Source of the DNA: Staphylospora marina
GTDB lineage: Bacteria; Bacillota; Bacilli; Thermoactinomycetales; Thermoactinomycetaceae
DNA length: 64,000 nucleotides
NCBI RefSeq assembly: GCF_003856495.1
Contig: NZ_CP034118.1
Location: forward strand, 972,001-1,036,000
Direction of reading: 5' to 3'
This document shows, piece after piece, positions 17,446-26,380 of this stretch. A program made the position numbers and the translations under genes. The notes beneath the pieces are model-generated. The model was not told the DNA's origin, searched no databases, and saw only the letters and a list, made by a program, of their open reading frames with translations. Position 1 is the stretch's first letter. Each line of letters begins with the position of its first letter.

Positions 17446-18031
17446 ATCGAACGAACAGGCCGTTCACACGTCGGATGGTCTCTTCATAAACGGGCCGGTG
17501 TTTCACCATGAACCGGCTCACCGGGTGATCCGGTCCGTACCGGTCGACCACTTCCCGAACGCGTTCATCAAGGGTAAACCGCTCTCCGACGGGAGAGGTA
17601 TGCAAGTCGCAATAGGTGACCAGATCGATGAACAGACGGTCCCGCTGATTCAGCCGGGAGGCATTCTTCAGATAGACGGGATAAAGGTTCGGACGGGTCA
17701 GTCTGGCCTGGTCATCGGCGCATGAATGGAACAACACCGTCGCCACCACCGACTTGGAAAATCCACGTTCCCGGGCGAAAACGGCTCCATCCAGCGGATG
17801 AAACCGGTGACCGGCCAATTCCGGGGCATACCCGATGTCATGCAGCAGGCAAGCGGTGACCAGTTCTTCCTTCCACGAACGGGGAAGATCCAATCGGGGG
17901 AACACCTCTTCCATGCAGCGGGCCACCCCAAGAATGTGTCGATACCGGGGAGAGTTCTCCGGAAGAAAACGGGACAACTCGTCCGACTCAAAGGCGAGGG
18001 AAGGATCCCCCGGGTGGCCGAGCAGATTCAT
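17444..18031 (-). CDS. HD-domain protein (predicted phosphohydrolase)
   Basis: 195 residues, with AGGAGAGGA before the ATG. The HD metal motifs are in RHILGVARCMEEVF (first His), LLHDIGYAPELAGHRFHPLDG (HD pair and further His) and a late aspartate in LVTYCDLH. The substrate, probably a nucleotide, cannot be told. The gene lies downstream of a NUDIX gene in the same orientation with a 50-base gap, so the two may be co-transcribed. Confidence 0.85.
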   Translation of the reverse strand: MNLLGHPGDPSLAFESDELSRFLPENSPRYRHILGVARCMEEVFPRLDLPRSWKEELVTACLLHDIGYAPELAGHRFHPLDGAVFARERGFSKSVVATVLFHSCADDQARLTRPNLYPVYLKNASRLNQRDRLFIDLVTYCDLHTSPVGERFTLDERVREVVDRYGPDHPVSRFMVKHRPVYEETIRRVNGLFVR

Positions 18032-18081
18032 GTGCCATCCTCTCCTTGCGCTACCACGCTCTCCATGTCAGGGGTGTTTGC

Positions 18082-18552
18082 TCATCGAATGAAAGACCGC
18101 TCCCGATTGGCGAAAAAGTCTTCAAGTCGGATCCGCTGGGCGGGATGAAGATCCATCTGCAGAATTTCCTCCCGCGTGAACAGTTCCACACGGGTGGATT
18201 CCGGACTGATCCTTTTTTCTCCGCCAATGATGTTGCAATGGAAACAAATGGAGAATTGCTGTCGGACTTCACCGTCTGAGTATGCGATGACATGATGGGG
18301 ATCGGTGTAAATGCCGATGCATTTTTCCACCACAACGTCAAATCCGGTTTCCTCTTTCACTTCACGGATGATGGTTTGTTCAATGGATTCCCCGACATCC
18401 ATGGCGCCGCCCGGAAGGGACCAGAGATGGTTGTCGCTCCGTTTGTGGAGGACAATCCGCCCTTGATCATCCGTGACCACCGCGGATGCGGCGGGGACCA
18501 ACGAGTTGGGTTTCGGCGCGTCCGGTTGGTGCCAGTAATCTTTTCGAGCCAT
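18082..18552 (-). CDS. NUDIX hydrolase
   Basis: 156 residues from ATG 18552, chosen for GGAGGTG upstream; a longer frame to 18654 has no support. The NUDIX box GGAMDVGESIEQTIIREVKE continues into ETGF and fits GX5EX7REUXEEXGU. The N-terminus MARKDYWHQPDAPKPN and SAVVTDDQGRIVL resembles ADP-ribose pyrophosphatase-like or MutT-like members. Substrate unknown. Confidence 0.88.
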   Translation of the reverse strand: MARKDYWHQPDAPKPNSLVPAASAVVTDDQGRIVLHKRSDNHLWSLPGGAMDVGESIEQTIIREVKEETGFDVVVEKCIGIYTDPHHVIAYSDGEVRQQFSICFHCNIIGGEKRISPESTRVELFTREEILQMDLHPAQRIRLEDFFANRERSFIR

Positions 18553-18655
18553 TTGGAGCACCTCCGATTTGCGTCTGATAAATCGAAATATTGACTCGAC
18601 GGCGGAAAATCGTTCAATGTTCCGGTTTCGTTTCTGGGAGGACCTTTTCCGCAAA

Positions 18656-18685
18656 CAACCCCGGCACGTTTCGGTACCGGGGGTT
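18656..18685 (-). terminator. Terminator of the low-Mr phosphatase gene
   Basis: CCCCGG (18659-18664) pairs with CCGGGG (18677-18682). On the minus strand the stem is followed by TTGTTTG, just after the stop codon of the phosphatase gene. Confidence 0.6.
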
Positions 18686-18690
18686 CTTTT

Positions 18691-19161
18691 CTACTTCAGC
18701 CCGTGATTTTCCTTGATCGTCTCCAACAGATGGCGGCAACCCTTGGAGACCAATTCGTAGGTTTCATCGAAGTTGCCGGTGTACCAGGGATCGGGAACCT
18801 CCGTGTAACGGGTTCCCGGGATGAAATCAACGAACCGGTGGACGGTGACATCACGGGAGCCGGCCAGTTTTTTCAGATTGGCCACATTGCTGTCATCCAT
18901 GCCGATGATATATGTAAACTCGTCGAAATCGGACGGTTTCACTTGCCGGGCGCGAAGACCGGCGTGGGAGATCCCGACTTCGTCCAGTTTTTTGCGGGTG
19001 CCGTGATGCGGCGGCTCACCGATGTGCCAGTCACCGGTGCCGGCGGAATCGATCCGGATGCGGCCGGACAGCCCTTCCTTCTCCACGTAATGACGAAACA
19101 CCGCCTCGGCCATGGGTGAACGGCAAATGTTGCCGAGACAGACGAACAACACCGAGATCAT
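18691..19161 (-). CDS. Low molecular weight protein tyrosine/arginine phosphatase
   Basis: 156 residues from ATG 19161 (SD AGGAGG). The P-loop VCLGNICRSP starts at residue 7 (CX5RS) and the general-acid loop is VPDPWYTG near residue 121. Family members dephosphorylate tyrosine or arginine residues (YfkJ, YwlE types). The threonine seen in the P-loop of arginine phosphatases is an isoleucine here (CLGNICRS), which favours a tyrosine phosphatase; that reading is inference. Confidence 0.92.
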   Translation of the reverse strand: MISVLFVCLGNICRSPMAEAVFRHYVEKEGLSGRIRIDSAGTGDWHIGEPPHHGTRKKLDEVGISHAGLRARQVKPSDFDEFTYIIGMDDSNVANLKKLAGSRDVTVHRFVDFIPGTRYTEVPDPWYTGNFDETYELVSKGCRHLLETIKENHGLK

Positions 19162-19328
19162 GGGGAGGTCCTCCTTTGTCTGTAATCCATGATTTATCTT
19201 AACACAAGCGAAGGTGAAAAATGGCGTTGCCGTTCGGATGAACCGGGCGCGGTTTCCGACCCGACGCAAAAAACGTCGCATTGTTGGGATGGAGCGTTTG
19301 AAGTTGCAACCTGCTTGGAAGACCGGGC

Positions 19329-19358
19329 TTGCGTGTGAACGATTTCATCGGGTAAAAT
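19329..19358 (+). promoter_or_regulatory. Promoter of the ACT-domain gene
   Basis: TTGCGT (19329-19334), 18-base spacer, TAAAAT (19353-19358), about 45 bases before the start codon. Confidence 0.5.
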
Positions 19359-19404
19359 GTCCGCTGAACAAATACGGATGTCTGTACACGGAGGACGGGA
19401 GAGC

Positions 19405-19854
19405 ATGAAGAAGAGTAAAGAACCGTTTGCCCTGGTTCACGTCGACGTGTTGCCGGAGGCGATCCGCCGGACGCTGGAAGCCAAGCGGTTGCTGGAGGCA
19501 GGGGAGGCGGGGAACGTGCAGGAGGCGGTCAGGATGGCGGGTTTGAGCCGGAGTTCGTTCTACAAGTACAAGGATGCCGTGTTTGCATTCAACGCGATGA
19601 TCAGGGAAAAGATCGTCACCATTTCGCTGGTGTTGGAACACAAGTCGGGAGTGTTGTCTCAGGTTCTCGGTTTTTTGGCTTCGGAAAACGTCAATGTGCT
19701 GACCGTTCATCAGAGCATCCCGTTGCAAGGAGAAGCGACGGTTTCTCTGTCCGTGGACACCGCGCAGGCCGCCCGGGAACCGGAAGAATGGATTCGTGAA
19801 TTGGCCGGATTGTCCGGCGTGCGCCGGGCATTGATTGTCGGAGTGGGACATTGA
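19405..19854 (+). CDS. pheB: ACT-domain protein, PheB family (UPF0735)
   Basis: 149 residues from ATG 19405 (SD GGAGGACGGGAGAG). The N-terminal half has a helix-turn-helix-like segment (AGNVQEAVRMAGLSRSSFYKYKD), and the C-terminal half is an ACT domain (about 70-148, starting VTISLVLEHKSGVLSQVLGFL). ACT domains bind amino acids. The position after obg matches B. subtilis pheB, but pheA is replaced by thrC-thrB. Despite the name, pheB is not chorismate mutase; a role in amino-acid regulation is inferred. Confidence 0.85.
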   Translation: MKKSKEPFALVHVDVLPEAIRRTLEAKRLLEAGEAGNVQEAVRMAGLSRSSFYKYKDAVFAFNAMIREKIVTISLVLEHKSGVLSQVLGFLASENVNVLTVHQSIPLQGEATVSLSVDTAQAAREPEEWIRELAGLSGVRRALIVGVGH

Positions 19855-19989
19855 TCGGTCGGCTTCCCGTGAAATTGGCGGGATGGGCGGACCCGGTCGG
19901 AATGAAAGAAGAAAATGTCAGAGGGAAAAGAAGCAGCTTTTCTGGTATTCTGGAAATGAAGAGAAAGATTTTTTTGGAAGTGGAAGAGG

Positions 19990-21051
19990 ATGGATATTGC
20001 GATGCGACAAGGGATTCTGGAAAGATACGCCGCATGGTTGCCCGTCACGGAACATACACCCCGGTATACCCTTTTTGAGGGAAACACGCCCCTGATTCAC
20101 GCTCCCGCCCTTTCCGAGGAGCTGGGGGTGGATCTCTGGTTGAAATGGGAGGGGGCCAACCCGACGGGATCATTCAAGGACCGGGGCATGGTCATGGCCA
20201 TCAACAAAGCAAAGGAGGAAGGAAGCCGGGCGGTGATCTGCGCATCGACCGGCAATACTTCGGCATCTGCGGCTGCCTATGCCGCGCGTGCCGGGATGAA
20301 TTGCTTCGTCGTCGTCCCCGCCGGTCACATCGCGTTGGGCAAGCTGTCCCAAGCGATCATGTACGGAGCCGAGGTGATCGCCATCGACGAAAACTTTGAC
20401 CAGGCACTGGAATTGGTTCGGGAAATTGCCGTCGAAGAGAATGTCACCTTGGTCAACTCCGTCAATCCCCATCGGATTGAAGGACAGAAAACGGCCGCTT
20501 TCGAAGTGTGTGAACAATTGGGCGATGCGCCGGACATCCTGGCCATCCCGGTCGGCAACGCCGGCAACATCTCGGCGTATTGGAAAGGGTTCCAAGAATG
20601 GAAAGAAGCGGGGAACTCGACGCGTCTTCCCCGCATGTGGGGGTTCGAGGCGGAAGGAGCGGCCGCCATTGTCCGGGGAGAACCGATCACGGAACCGGAA
20701 ACGGTGGCCACCGCGATCCGCATCGGCAATCCGGCCAGCTGGAAGACGGCGGTCCGGGCTGCGGAAGAGTCCGAAGGAATGATCGGAAGCGTGACGGACG
20801 GAGAAATTCTTTCTGCCTTCGGCAAAGTTGCCCGGCAGGAAGGGGTATTTTGCGAGCCGGCATCTGCGGCCTCGGTGGCGGGAGTGATCCGCATGCATCG
20901 GGAAGGAATGCTTCCGAAAGGAGCCCGGGTGGTTTGCGTACTCACCGGAAACGGTCTCAAGGACCCAGACACCGCCCTCGGCACGGCCGTCGCTCCGGCA
21001 ACCGTCCCCTGTGACAAGCGGACGATTCTGGATATCATACGTGGGAAGTAG
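19990..21051 (+). CDS. thrC: Threonine synthase
   Basis: 353 residues from ATG 19990, or 349 from ATG 20002, which aligns better with B. subtilis ThrC; neither SD is ideal. The PLP-dependent enzyme converts O-phosphohomoserine to threonine. The PLP lysine is in [13 protein letters not shown] (around residue 63), the phosphate-binding glycine loop in [13 protein letters not shown], and [11 protein letters not shown] follows. Nine bases separate it from thrB, so both are in one transcript, perhaps with the ACT gene. No hom gene is present in the window. Confidence 0.97.
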   Translation: MDIAMRQGILERYAAWLPVTEHTPRYTLFEGNTPLIHAPALSEELGVDLWLKWEGANPTGSFKDRGMVMAINKAKEEGSRAVICASTGNTSASAAAYAARAGMNCFVVVPAGHIALGKLSQAIMYGAEVIAIDENFDQALELVREIAVEENVTLVNSVNPHRIEGQKTAAFEVCEQLGDAPDILAIPVGNAGNISAYWKGFQEWKEAGNSTRLPRMWGFEAEGAAAIVRGEPITEPETVATAIRIGNPASWKTAVRAAEESEGMIGSVTDGEILSAFGKVARQEGVFCEPASAASVAGVIRMHREGMLPKGARVVCVLTGNGLKDPDTALGTAVAPATVPCDKRTILDIIRGK

Positions 21052-21060
21052 GGGGAAACA

Positions 21061-21972
21061 GTGAGCCAGTTTCAGCCGTTTCGGGTCATCACTCCTTGCA
21101 GCACGGCCAATCTGGGTCCCGGTTTTGATTCTCTGGGCATGGCGTTGAGCCGGTATTTGATGCTGTCGTTCGCTCCGTCGGAAACACGCATCGTGGAGTA
21201 CCGGGGAGAAATATTGCCCCATATTCCGCTCGATGACCGCAACCTGATCATCCGGGTCATCAAAGAGGCTTTTGCCGATGCCGGAAAAAAGCTTCCGGAG
21301 TTCCGTTTGGTGATTGAAAACGAAATCCCTCTGGTGCGCGGACTGGGAAGCAGTGCGGCCGCGATTGTCGGTGCACTGGTGGCCGCCAACCAGTTGCTCG
21401 GACGGCCTTGGTCGCAGGAAGAAATATTGGATCGTGCCACCCGGCTGGAAGGACATCCGGACAATGTGGGAGCTTCGTTGGTCGGAGGAGTGGTGGTCAC
21501 CTCCTGGGACGGAAAAAAAGCCCGGCTGGTGCGGATGGACCCGCCTGAACTCCCGGTCGTTGCGGTGATTCCCAAAGAGCCGCTGTCCACCAAATTGGCC
21601 CGTCAGGTGTTGCCCAGCTACTACTCGAGGGAAGAAGCGGTGCTTTCCAGCAGCCGTGCCAATCTGCTGGTGGCGTCGCTGGCCACCGGACGCTGGGATT
21701 TGCTGTCTTATGCGATGAAAGACGGGTTTCACCAGCCGTACCGGGAACGATTGGTTCCCGGTTTGAAGGACGCCTTGAGAAACGCCTGCAGGCACGGGGC
21801 GTTGGGAGTGGCGCTCAGCGGAGCAGGACCGACCATCATCTCGTTCGCGAAAGATCCGAAACGGGTGATCGCATACTTTGAGAGTGTTTTTCAAAAACTG
21901 CGGGTGCCCGCCGACGTCGTGGAACTTCGCGCCGTCTCTGCAGGTGCGACCGTGGAGACCGTCGATGGATGA
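21061..21972 (+). CDS. thrB: Homoserine kinase
   Basis: 303 residues from GTG 21061 (SD GGGGGAAA). A GHMP kinase: the N-terminal STANLGPGFDSLGMAL, the ATP loop PLVRGLGSSAAAIVGAL and the C-terminal ALSGAGPTIISF are all present. It phosphorylates homoserine for ThrC. Confidence 0.97.
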   Translation: MSQFQPFRVITPCSTANLGPGFDSLGMALSRYLMLSFAPSETRIVEYRGEILPHIPLDDRNLIIRVIKEAFADAGKKLPEFRLVIENEIPLVRGLGSSAAAIVGALVAANQLLGRPWSQEEILDRATRLEGHPDNVGASLVGGVVVTSWDGKKARLVRMDPPELPVVAVIPKEPLSTKLARQVLPSYYSREEAVLSSSRANLLVASLATGRWDLLSYAMKDGFHQPYRERLVPGLKDALRNACRHGALGVALSGAGPTIISFAKDPKRVIAYFESVFQKLRVPADVVELRAVSAGATVETVDG

Positions 21973-22026
21973 ACGGATTTCATGCAAAAAAGCCGCTGAA
22001 GGGTTCGGCGGCGAGATGGATGACAA

Positions 22027-22061
22027 ACCCCCGACCCTTTCTTTGAAAAAGGATCGGGGGT
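22027..22061. terminator. Hairpin between thrB and yjdF
   Basis: ACCCCCGA (22027-22034) pairs with TCGGGGGT (22054-22061). There is no real T run on either strand, though TTTG follows on the minus strand. The 227-base gap between the convergent thrB and yjdF genes holds this and a smaller CCCCGA-TCGGGG hairpin (22171-22185). Confidence 0.45.
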
Positions 22062-22199
22062 GGAGATGATCAATCGAATCCATGTCGCCTCTTTCCGGAG
22101 GAGCCTGCCGTTTGTGGCGTTTGAAGTCACGGCTGTCAGGGGGCATTGTTTTGTTCCCCTGAACGGGCATCCCCGACCATCGGGGCCTTTTACGGGGTT

Positions 22200-22613
22200 T
22201 TATCTGCCGCGATGTTTTTCTTTTTTCTTTTGCACTTTCATCTCCCATTTTTTCATGGCCAGCGCTTCTTTTCGCTCTTTCGCTGATTTTTTGCGCTCTT
22301 GTTTGCGCCTTTCATACTCTCGCTGGATCGCCGTTTGCGCGTAAGTGGAAACGCCTTTTTGTTTCATTTCTTTCGCTGTTTGTCGCGCCAATCGCTTGGG
22401 ATTCGCCTTTTTCTCCTTGCGGAAAACGGAAACGTGTTCCTTGGCTTCAGCGATCAACGGAAGCATGTTTTTTTGGACGAAGAGCAACACTTCTTCATCT
22501 TTGGGTTCGGAGCCAAACATATATTGAGCCGCTTTCAGTCGGTTCCCATCCCACTGTTCGACGACCCCCACCCAAAACTGGCCATTGAAAAAGACAGTCA
22601 GTTTCATTTTCAA
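22200..22613 (-). CDS. yjdF: YjdF family protein (DUF2992)
   Basis: 137 residues. The TTG at 22613 has best spacing from GAGGGGG; an in-frame ATG follows at 22607. The N-terminus, MKLTVFFNGQFWVGVVEQWD, matches the YjdF family, and the second half is very lysine-rich and helical (KQERKKSAKERKEALAMKKW). The molecular function is unknown; in Bacilli yjdF genes are often controlled by a riboswitch that binds azaaromatic compounds. Here a promoter and a long structured leader precede it. Confidence 0.85.
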   Translation of the reverse strand: MKMKLTVFFNGQFWVGVVEQWDGNRLKAAQYMFGSEPKDEEVLLFVQKNMLPLIAEAKEHVSVFRKEKKANPKRLARQTAKEMKQKGVSTYAQTAIQREYERRKQERKKSAKERKEALAMKKWEMKVQKKKEKHRGR

Positions 22614-22750
22614 AAACGATCCCCCTCTTGTACGTCATCAAGGGAATGATGGACATCCCGAGGGGGGAAGGTTACTGACACCGGAAATTTCCGTTTCCGA
22701 TGCAACCGGACTACCAACCGGTTCGTGTTTTTACATTCCCTTATTCCAGC
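22614..22750 (-). promoter_or_regulatory. Candidate yjdF riboswitch leader with SD sequestration
   Basis: About 137 bases separate the promoter from the start. On the minus strand CCCCCTC (complement of 22660-22666) can pair with GAGGGGG (complement of 22621-22627), which is the SD itself, across a loop of about 30 bases. Upstream are AACCGGTTGG with CCGGTT, and GGAAA with TTTCC, giving further stems. Position before a yjdF gene plus a visible SD-masking stem supports a yjdF-type riboswitch; I did not match it to the covariance model. Confidence 0.65.
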
Positions 22751-22756
22751 AGCTTT

Positions 22757-22785
22757 ATCATACCATTTTGCGAATTGCTCATCAA
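22757..22785 (-). promoter_or_regulatory. Promoter of yjdF
   Basis: On the minus strand TTGATG (22785-22780), a 17-base spacer, and TATGAT (22762-22757). Transcription would begin near 22750. Confidence 0.7.
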
Positions 22786-22810
22786 TTCATCCGGCCTCTG
22801 TTCCGCATAC

Positions 22811-22838
22811 AAACCCGGCGGTTTTATCCGCCGGGTTT
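22811..22838 (-). terminator. Terminator of the ABC/SGNH operon
   Basis: AAACCCGGCGG (22811-22821) pairs perfectly with CCGCCGGGTTT (22828-22838). A second hairpin, GCCGCTGA/TCAGCGGC (22851-22871), lies closer to the stop codon; its T run is on the plus strand. Confidence 0.65.
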
Positions 22839-22882
22839 GTCAATAACCCCGCCGCTGAAGAAATCAGCGGCTTTTTTGTGCA

Positions 22883-23866
22883 TCAGGCCAGTACATCACG
22901 GCGGGTGAACACGGCGAAGGCGATGGCCAGGCTCACCAGCGACCAGACAGAGAGGACCGTCAGTGAGAAAGAAAGATCCATTCCTTCCACGAGCACGGGT
23001 CTTCCGGCCAGATAGTCGGTGAGTCGCAAATTGGTGAATGCCAGGTATTTCAGGTCTTGCCAAGACGGCGCCAGTTGTCCGAGCAAACTTCCGGAGATCA
23101 CCGCCGCCAACATGATGCCCATGCTGGCCGCGGTGCTGCGGACCAGAACGGATACCATGAACGAAATGGTGGCCACGGCCAGACAGGAAAACCAGGCCAG
23201 TCCGTAGCTCATCAGGATGTATTTCCATTGGGGAATCAGGTGAACATGATCGGTCAGCAACTGGCCGTTTTGCTCCTGGAAACCGATGAGAACCGGCAGA
23301 TCCCATCCTCCGTATCCGAAGATCACCCCCGAGAGAAGATAGCCGGTCAATATGGTGAGCCCGACCATCAGGGAAACGCACAGGATCAGGGCCAGATACT
23401 TGGCCGTCAAGATTTTCCATCGGCGTACGGGGCGAGTGAGCAACAGCTTGATCGTTCCGCCCGAATGTTCCGAGGAAACGATGTCGGCGGCCATCACCAC
23501 CACGAGCAAGGGCAGAAACAGGGAGACGGCTTGCTCGGCGAAATTTCTGACGAACGTGGGAGCACCGGGGGCGGCCGGATTGATGTCATGATCCAGGTAA
23601 TATTGCTGTTGCTGGATGTTCAGCCGGATGAAAGCTTTCCATTCTTCCGGCGTGCGGCTGGAGGAGAGACGGTTCTGCTGGTCAATGATTTGCTGCTGCA
23701 ACACGGCCCGCCAATCGGATGTTCCCAGTTGCCGGACCGTGTTCTGCACGGAACGGAATTGCCCGTACGTGAAGATCGGAATGAGCACCAGCAGAATCAG
23801 CGTGACCACCCAGATGCGCCGTTTTCTCACCATTTTCACCATTTCGTTGTGAACGAGGCTAATCAA
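22883..23866 (-). CDS. ABC-2 family transporter permease
   Basis: 327 residues from TTG 23866, which has GGGAGGTG at proper spacing; GTG 23875 would sit directly against the SD. Six hydrophobic segments are visible: one near residue 25, then a long external region (about 45-105), and five from 115 on, including SLFLPLLVVVMAADIVSSEHSGGTIKLLLTRP, whose SSEHSGGTIK loop is typical of ABC-2 permeases (YhaP/NatB-like). It overlaps the ATPase gene and should form the exporter with it. The substrate is unknown. Confidence 0.88.
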   Translation of the reverse strand: MISLVHNEMVKMVRKRRIWVVTLILLVLIPIFTYGQFRSVQNTVRQLGTSDWRAVLQQQIIDQQNRLSSSRTPEEWKAFIRLNIQQQQYYLDHDINPAAPGAPTFVRNFAEQAVSLFLPLLVVVMAADIVSSEHSGGTIKLLLTRPVRRWKILTAKYLALILCVSLMVGLTILTGYLLSGVIFGYGGWDLPVLIGFQEQNGQLLTDHVHLIPQWKYILMSYGLAWFSCLAVATISFMVSVLVRSTAASMGIMLAAVISGSLLGQLAPSWQDLKYLAFTNLRLTDYLAGRPVLVEGMDLSFSLTVLSVWSLVSLAIAFAVFTRRDVLA

Positions 23867-24785
23867 CGTGAACACCTCCCGTCAGTTCGAGGAAGATGTC
23901 TTCCAGTGTGGGGGTGAGCGGCCGAATGGCTTCAACCCGGATTCCCTCATCCAGCAACATCCGGTTGGCATCGGCGGCCTTTTCGGGTGGCATGTGGGCG
24001 ATGACCGTGCGGTCGTCTTTCATGTCCACCCGGCTGACAAACGCTTGCAAGCGCAGCAGATCGGCGCCTTTTTCGGCAGGATGCAGCAACCACTGCACGC
24101 GCTCCTTTCCGGTAAGGAGCTCGTCCACGCGTCCGGTGTGAACCACGGTGCCGTCATGGATGATCGCCACCCGGTCGCACATCAATTGGACTTCATGCAG
24201 GATGTGACTGGAGATGAACACGCTGATCCCTTCTTCCCTGGACAGACGACGGATGAAAGTCCTGAGCTCGCGAATGCCCGCCGGATCCAGTCCGTTGGTC
24301 GGCTCATCCAGGATGAGCAGGCGCGGTTCCGCCAAGAGTGCCTGGGCGATCCCCAACCGTTGTCTCATTCCGAGAGAGTAGGTTTTGACCGGTTCATGAA
24401 TCCTTTCGGTCAGCTCCACCCGTTCCACCACTTCATCGATTCTGGAGCGTGGAATGTCCTCTGCCATGCGCGAGAACAACTCCAGGTTTTCATACCCCGT
24501 CAGGTACGGATAGAGCTCCGGATTTTCCACGATGCAGCCCACATGTCGGATCGCTTTCAAAAACTCGCGGGACAGATCGTACCCTCCGATCCGAATTTCA
24601 CCGGACGTGGGGCGAATGAGTCCGACCAACATGCGGATCGTGGTGGTTTTTCCCGCGCCGTTGGGACCGAGAAAGCCGAAGATCTCCCCACGCTGCACTT
24701 CAAAAGACACGTCTTTGACGATTTCGCGATCGCCGATCCGCTTAGAGAGTCGGCGGACGGACAGAACGGGCGCATGATCCGTCAC
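23859..24785 (-). CDS. ABC transporter ATP-binding protein (BcrA/CcmA-like)
   Basis: 308 residues from GTG 24785 (SD GGAGGTGA). Walker A is GPNGAGKTTTIRML, the signature is YSLGMRQRLGIAQAL, Walker B is LLILDEPTNGLDP and the H-loop histidine is in SSHILHEV. The C-terminal 80 residues match the domain found in drug- or bacteriocin-export ATPases. Its stop overlaps the permease start. It lies two bases before the SGNH hydrolase stop, in the same orientation. Confidence 0.94.
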   Translation of the reverse strand: MTDHAPVLSVRRLSKRIGDREIVKDVSFEVQRGEIFGFLGPNGAGKTTTIRMLVGLIRPTSGEIRIGGYDLSREFLKAIRHVGCIVENPELYPYLTGYENLELFSRMAEDIPRSRIDEVVERVELTERIHEPVKTYSLGMRQRLGIAQALLAEPRLLILDEPTNGLDPAGIRELRTFIRRLSREEGISVFISSHILHEVQLMCDRVAIIHDGTVVHTGRVDELLTGKERVQWLLHPAEKGADLLRLQAFVSRVDMKDDRTVIAHMPPEKAADANRMLLDEGIRVEAIRPLTPTLEDIFLELTGGVHVD

Positions 24786-24786
24786 T

Positions 24787-25593
24787 TTATCGTTTCACCT
24801 CCGCGGAGGGGGATTCGAGCACCTGAAGAAGACGATCGGCCATCCGCTCGTATCCCGGGCGGTTGGGATGAAAATGGTCGGTGTACAAATAAGCCCCGGG
24901 GTTCAGTTGGAACAGGTCATGGGTGGGGACGACCACCACTTTTTCAAATCGTGAGGCGACCTCGTTCATCGTGTGATTCCAAGAGGCCACCAGCCGGGAA
25001 GACGTTTCGGCATCGGCGACGTCTCCGAACGGATTGTACAGCCCGAGGAGAAATACGGGAGCTTGCGGATTGGATGACCGAAGCTCGCTCAGGATGGCAG
25101 AAAGGTTTTCCCGATAACGAAGGCGGGCTTTTTCCGCCTCTTGTTCATCGATGCGGGCCAAGCGTCCGCTGCTGCGGAACAAATCGTTTCCGCCGATGGT
25201 GATGACGATCTTGCCCGCCTCCTTCACCAGCTGTTTCACCCGCTTTTCCCGCACTTGGCGAAGCAGGTCTTCGGAAGTGGAACCTTGTACGGCCAGATTG
25301 ACGGCACTGAAGGAACCGCCACTCGATTTCGACAACTCTTCCTTCACGATGCCGAAATATCCTTGACCCTGCGAATCACCGATTCCGCGGGTGAGGGAAT
25401 CTCCGAGTCCGAGCAGCATGCCGGCCGGGGGGGTGGCGGTCGTCGGACTTGCCTCCGGCTTGGATGCGAGGTTGCTTTTCGGCGGGTTCGTCAGGCTGTG
25501 GACGGCCAGGACAAACCCCCCGGCCAGGATCAGGAACGCAAGCAAGGAAAGGACGGTGGAGACGAGCACATCCAATCTCTTGTACGGTTTCAT
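24787..25593 (-). CDS. SGNH/GDSL-type esterase, membrane-anchored
   Basis: 268 residues. One N-terminal transmembrane helix (about 9-32) is followed by a proline/serine-rich linker and an SGNH hydrolase domain: block I LGLGDSLTRGIG, the conserved GGND, and the catalytic Asp-His in YLYTDHFHPNRPG. The enzyme should act outside the cell on esters such as lipids or acylated glycans. It is first in a three-gene minus-strand run with the ABC exporter, which hints at a shared envelope role. It resembles B. subtilis YpmR. Confidence 0.9.
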   Translation of the reverse strand: MKPYKRLDVLVSTVLSLLAFLILAGGFVLAVHSLTNPPKSNLASKPEASPTTATPPAGMLLGLGDSLTRGIGDSQGQGYFGIVKEELSKSSGGSFSAVNLAVQGSTSEDLLRQVREKRVKQLVKEAGKIVITIGGNDLFRSSGRLARIDEQEAEKARLRYRENLSAILSELRSSNPQAPVFLLGLYNPFGDVADAETSSRLVASWNHTMNEVASRFEKVVVVPTHDLFQLNPGAYLYTDHFHPNRPGYERMADRLLQVLESPSAEVKR

Positions 25594-25760
25594 GGCTTCT
25601 CCTTTCTACCCGCTTGTACGCATCACTAACCATTTTAAAGCGAATGAAATGAAAAAAAAACCGGTCCTTTTTCGAAGGATTGACAGCTCGGTGAAGCAAA
25701 AAACCGCCCGCAGGCGCATAGGATGGATATTGATTTCCGACAGGATGAGGGGGTTGTTTC

Positions 25761-26366
25761 ATGAAAATCCACGTGACCAGGGCCGGCGACACGTTGTGGG
25801 GGTTGGCGCAAAAATACAATGTTCCCGCCGAACGACTGAAGGAGGCCAATCCGGAACTGGGAGAATTCGATCAGCTTCGCCCGGGACTCAAGGTGCGCGT
25901 GCCGACGGGAAAAGTGCCGGTCACCTCGCCGGGAAGTGCCGAGGACGCTTCGCAGCAACCGGAACCCGCGTCCGCGACCGGCGATCATCCGAAGAGTGCC
26001 CGCGACGAGCGGCCCTATGATTCATCGGATCTCCGGCCTTATGATTCTTCCGATCTTGATGTGGAGGATTGGGAATCTCCCGACCTTGATTACGAATCGA
26101 GCGGTGATTGGGAAGCCGCACCGATGATCTCCGCACAACCACCCATGCCCTGGATGTGGCCGCCGCATCCCGGCTGGTGGACGCCCGCTCCTCCCGTGAT
26201 GCCTGATCACGCCTCATGGCCGACGTTGTCCGGTGGACCGTGTTCCGGATTTGTACCTTATCATCCTCATTCTTACGTTCAGGGCTGGCCGGCACCTTGG
26301 GCAGGATGGCCCGCGTCGGGCGACATTTCCTGGAAAGTGAAAGAAAGCTCATCCCGTGAAGGCTGA
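25761..26366 (+). CDS. SafA-like LysM spore-coat protein
   Basis: 201 residues. A single LysM domain is at the very N-terminus (MKIHVTRAGDTLWGLAQKYN to VRVPTGK, about 1-52), as in SafA, which organises the inner spore coat. The middle is acidic and contains the direct repeat RPYDSSDL twice in succession; the tail is rich in Pro, Trp, His and Gly (PWMWPPHPGWWTPAPP). Position next to a CotS/YsxE-type gene supports the coat assignment. A CATAGGAT sequence at 25717-25724 resembles a sigma-E -10 but is unproven. Confidence 0.78.
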   Translation: MKIHVTRAGDTLWGLAQKYNVPAERLKEANPELGEFDQLRPGLKVRVPTGKVPVTSPGSAEDASQQPEPASATGDHPKSARDERPYDSSDLRPYDSSDLDVEDWESPDLDYESSGDWEAAPMISAQPPMPWMWPPHPGWWTPAPPVMPDHASWPTLSGGPCSGFVPYHPHSYVQGWPAPWAGWPASGDISWKVKESSSREG

Positions 26367-26380
26367 ACCGGAGGAGTCGG

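Noticed and set aside
19162-19404. T-box or amino-acid leader upstream of the ACT/thr genes
   Set aside because: No T-box sequence, specifier-like stem or leader peptide rich in Thr was found; only a plain promoter.
20170-22248. 692-residue open frame on the minus strand opposite thrC-thrB
   Set aside because: It is antisense to two certain genes, is rich in His/Arg/Pro as expected from GC-rich antisense frames, and has no SD or domain.
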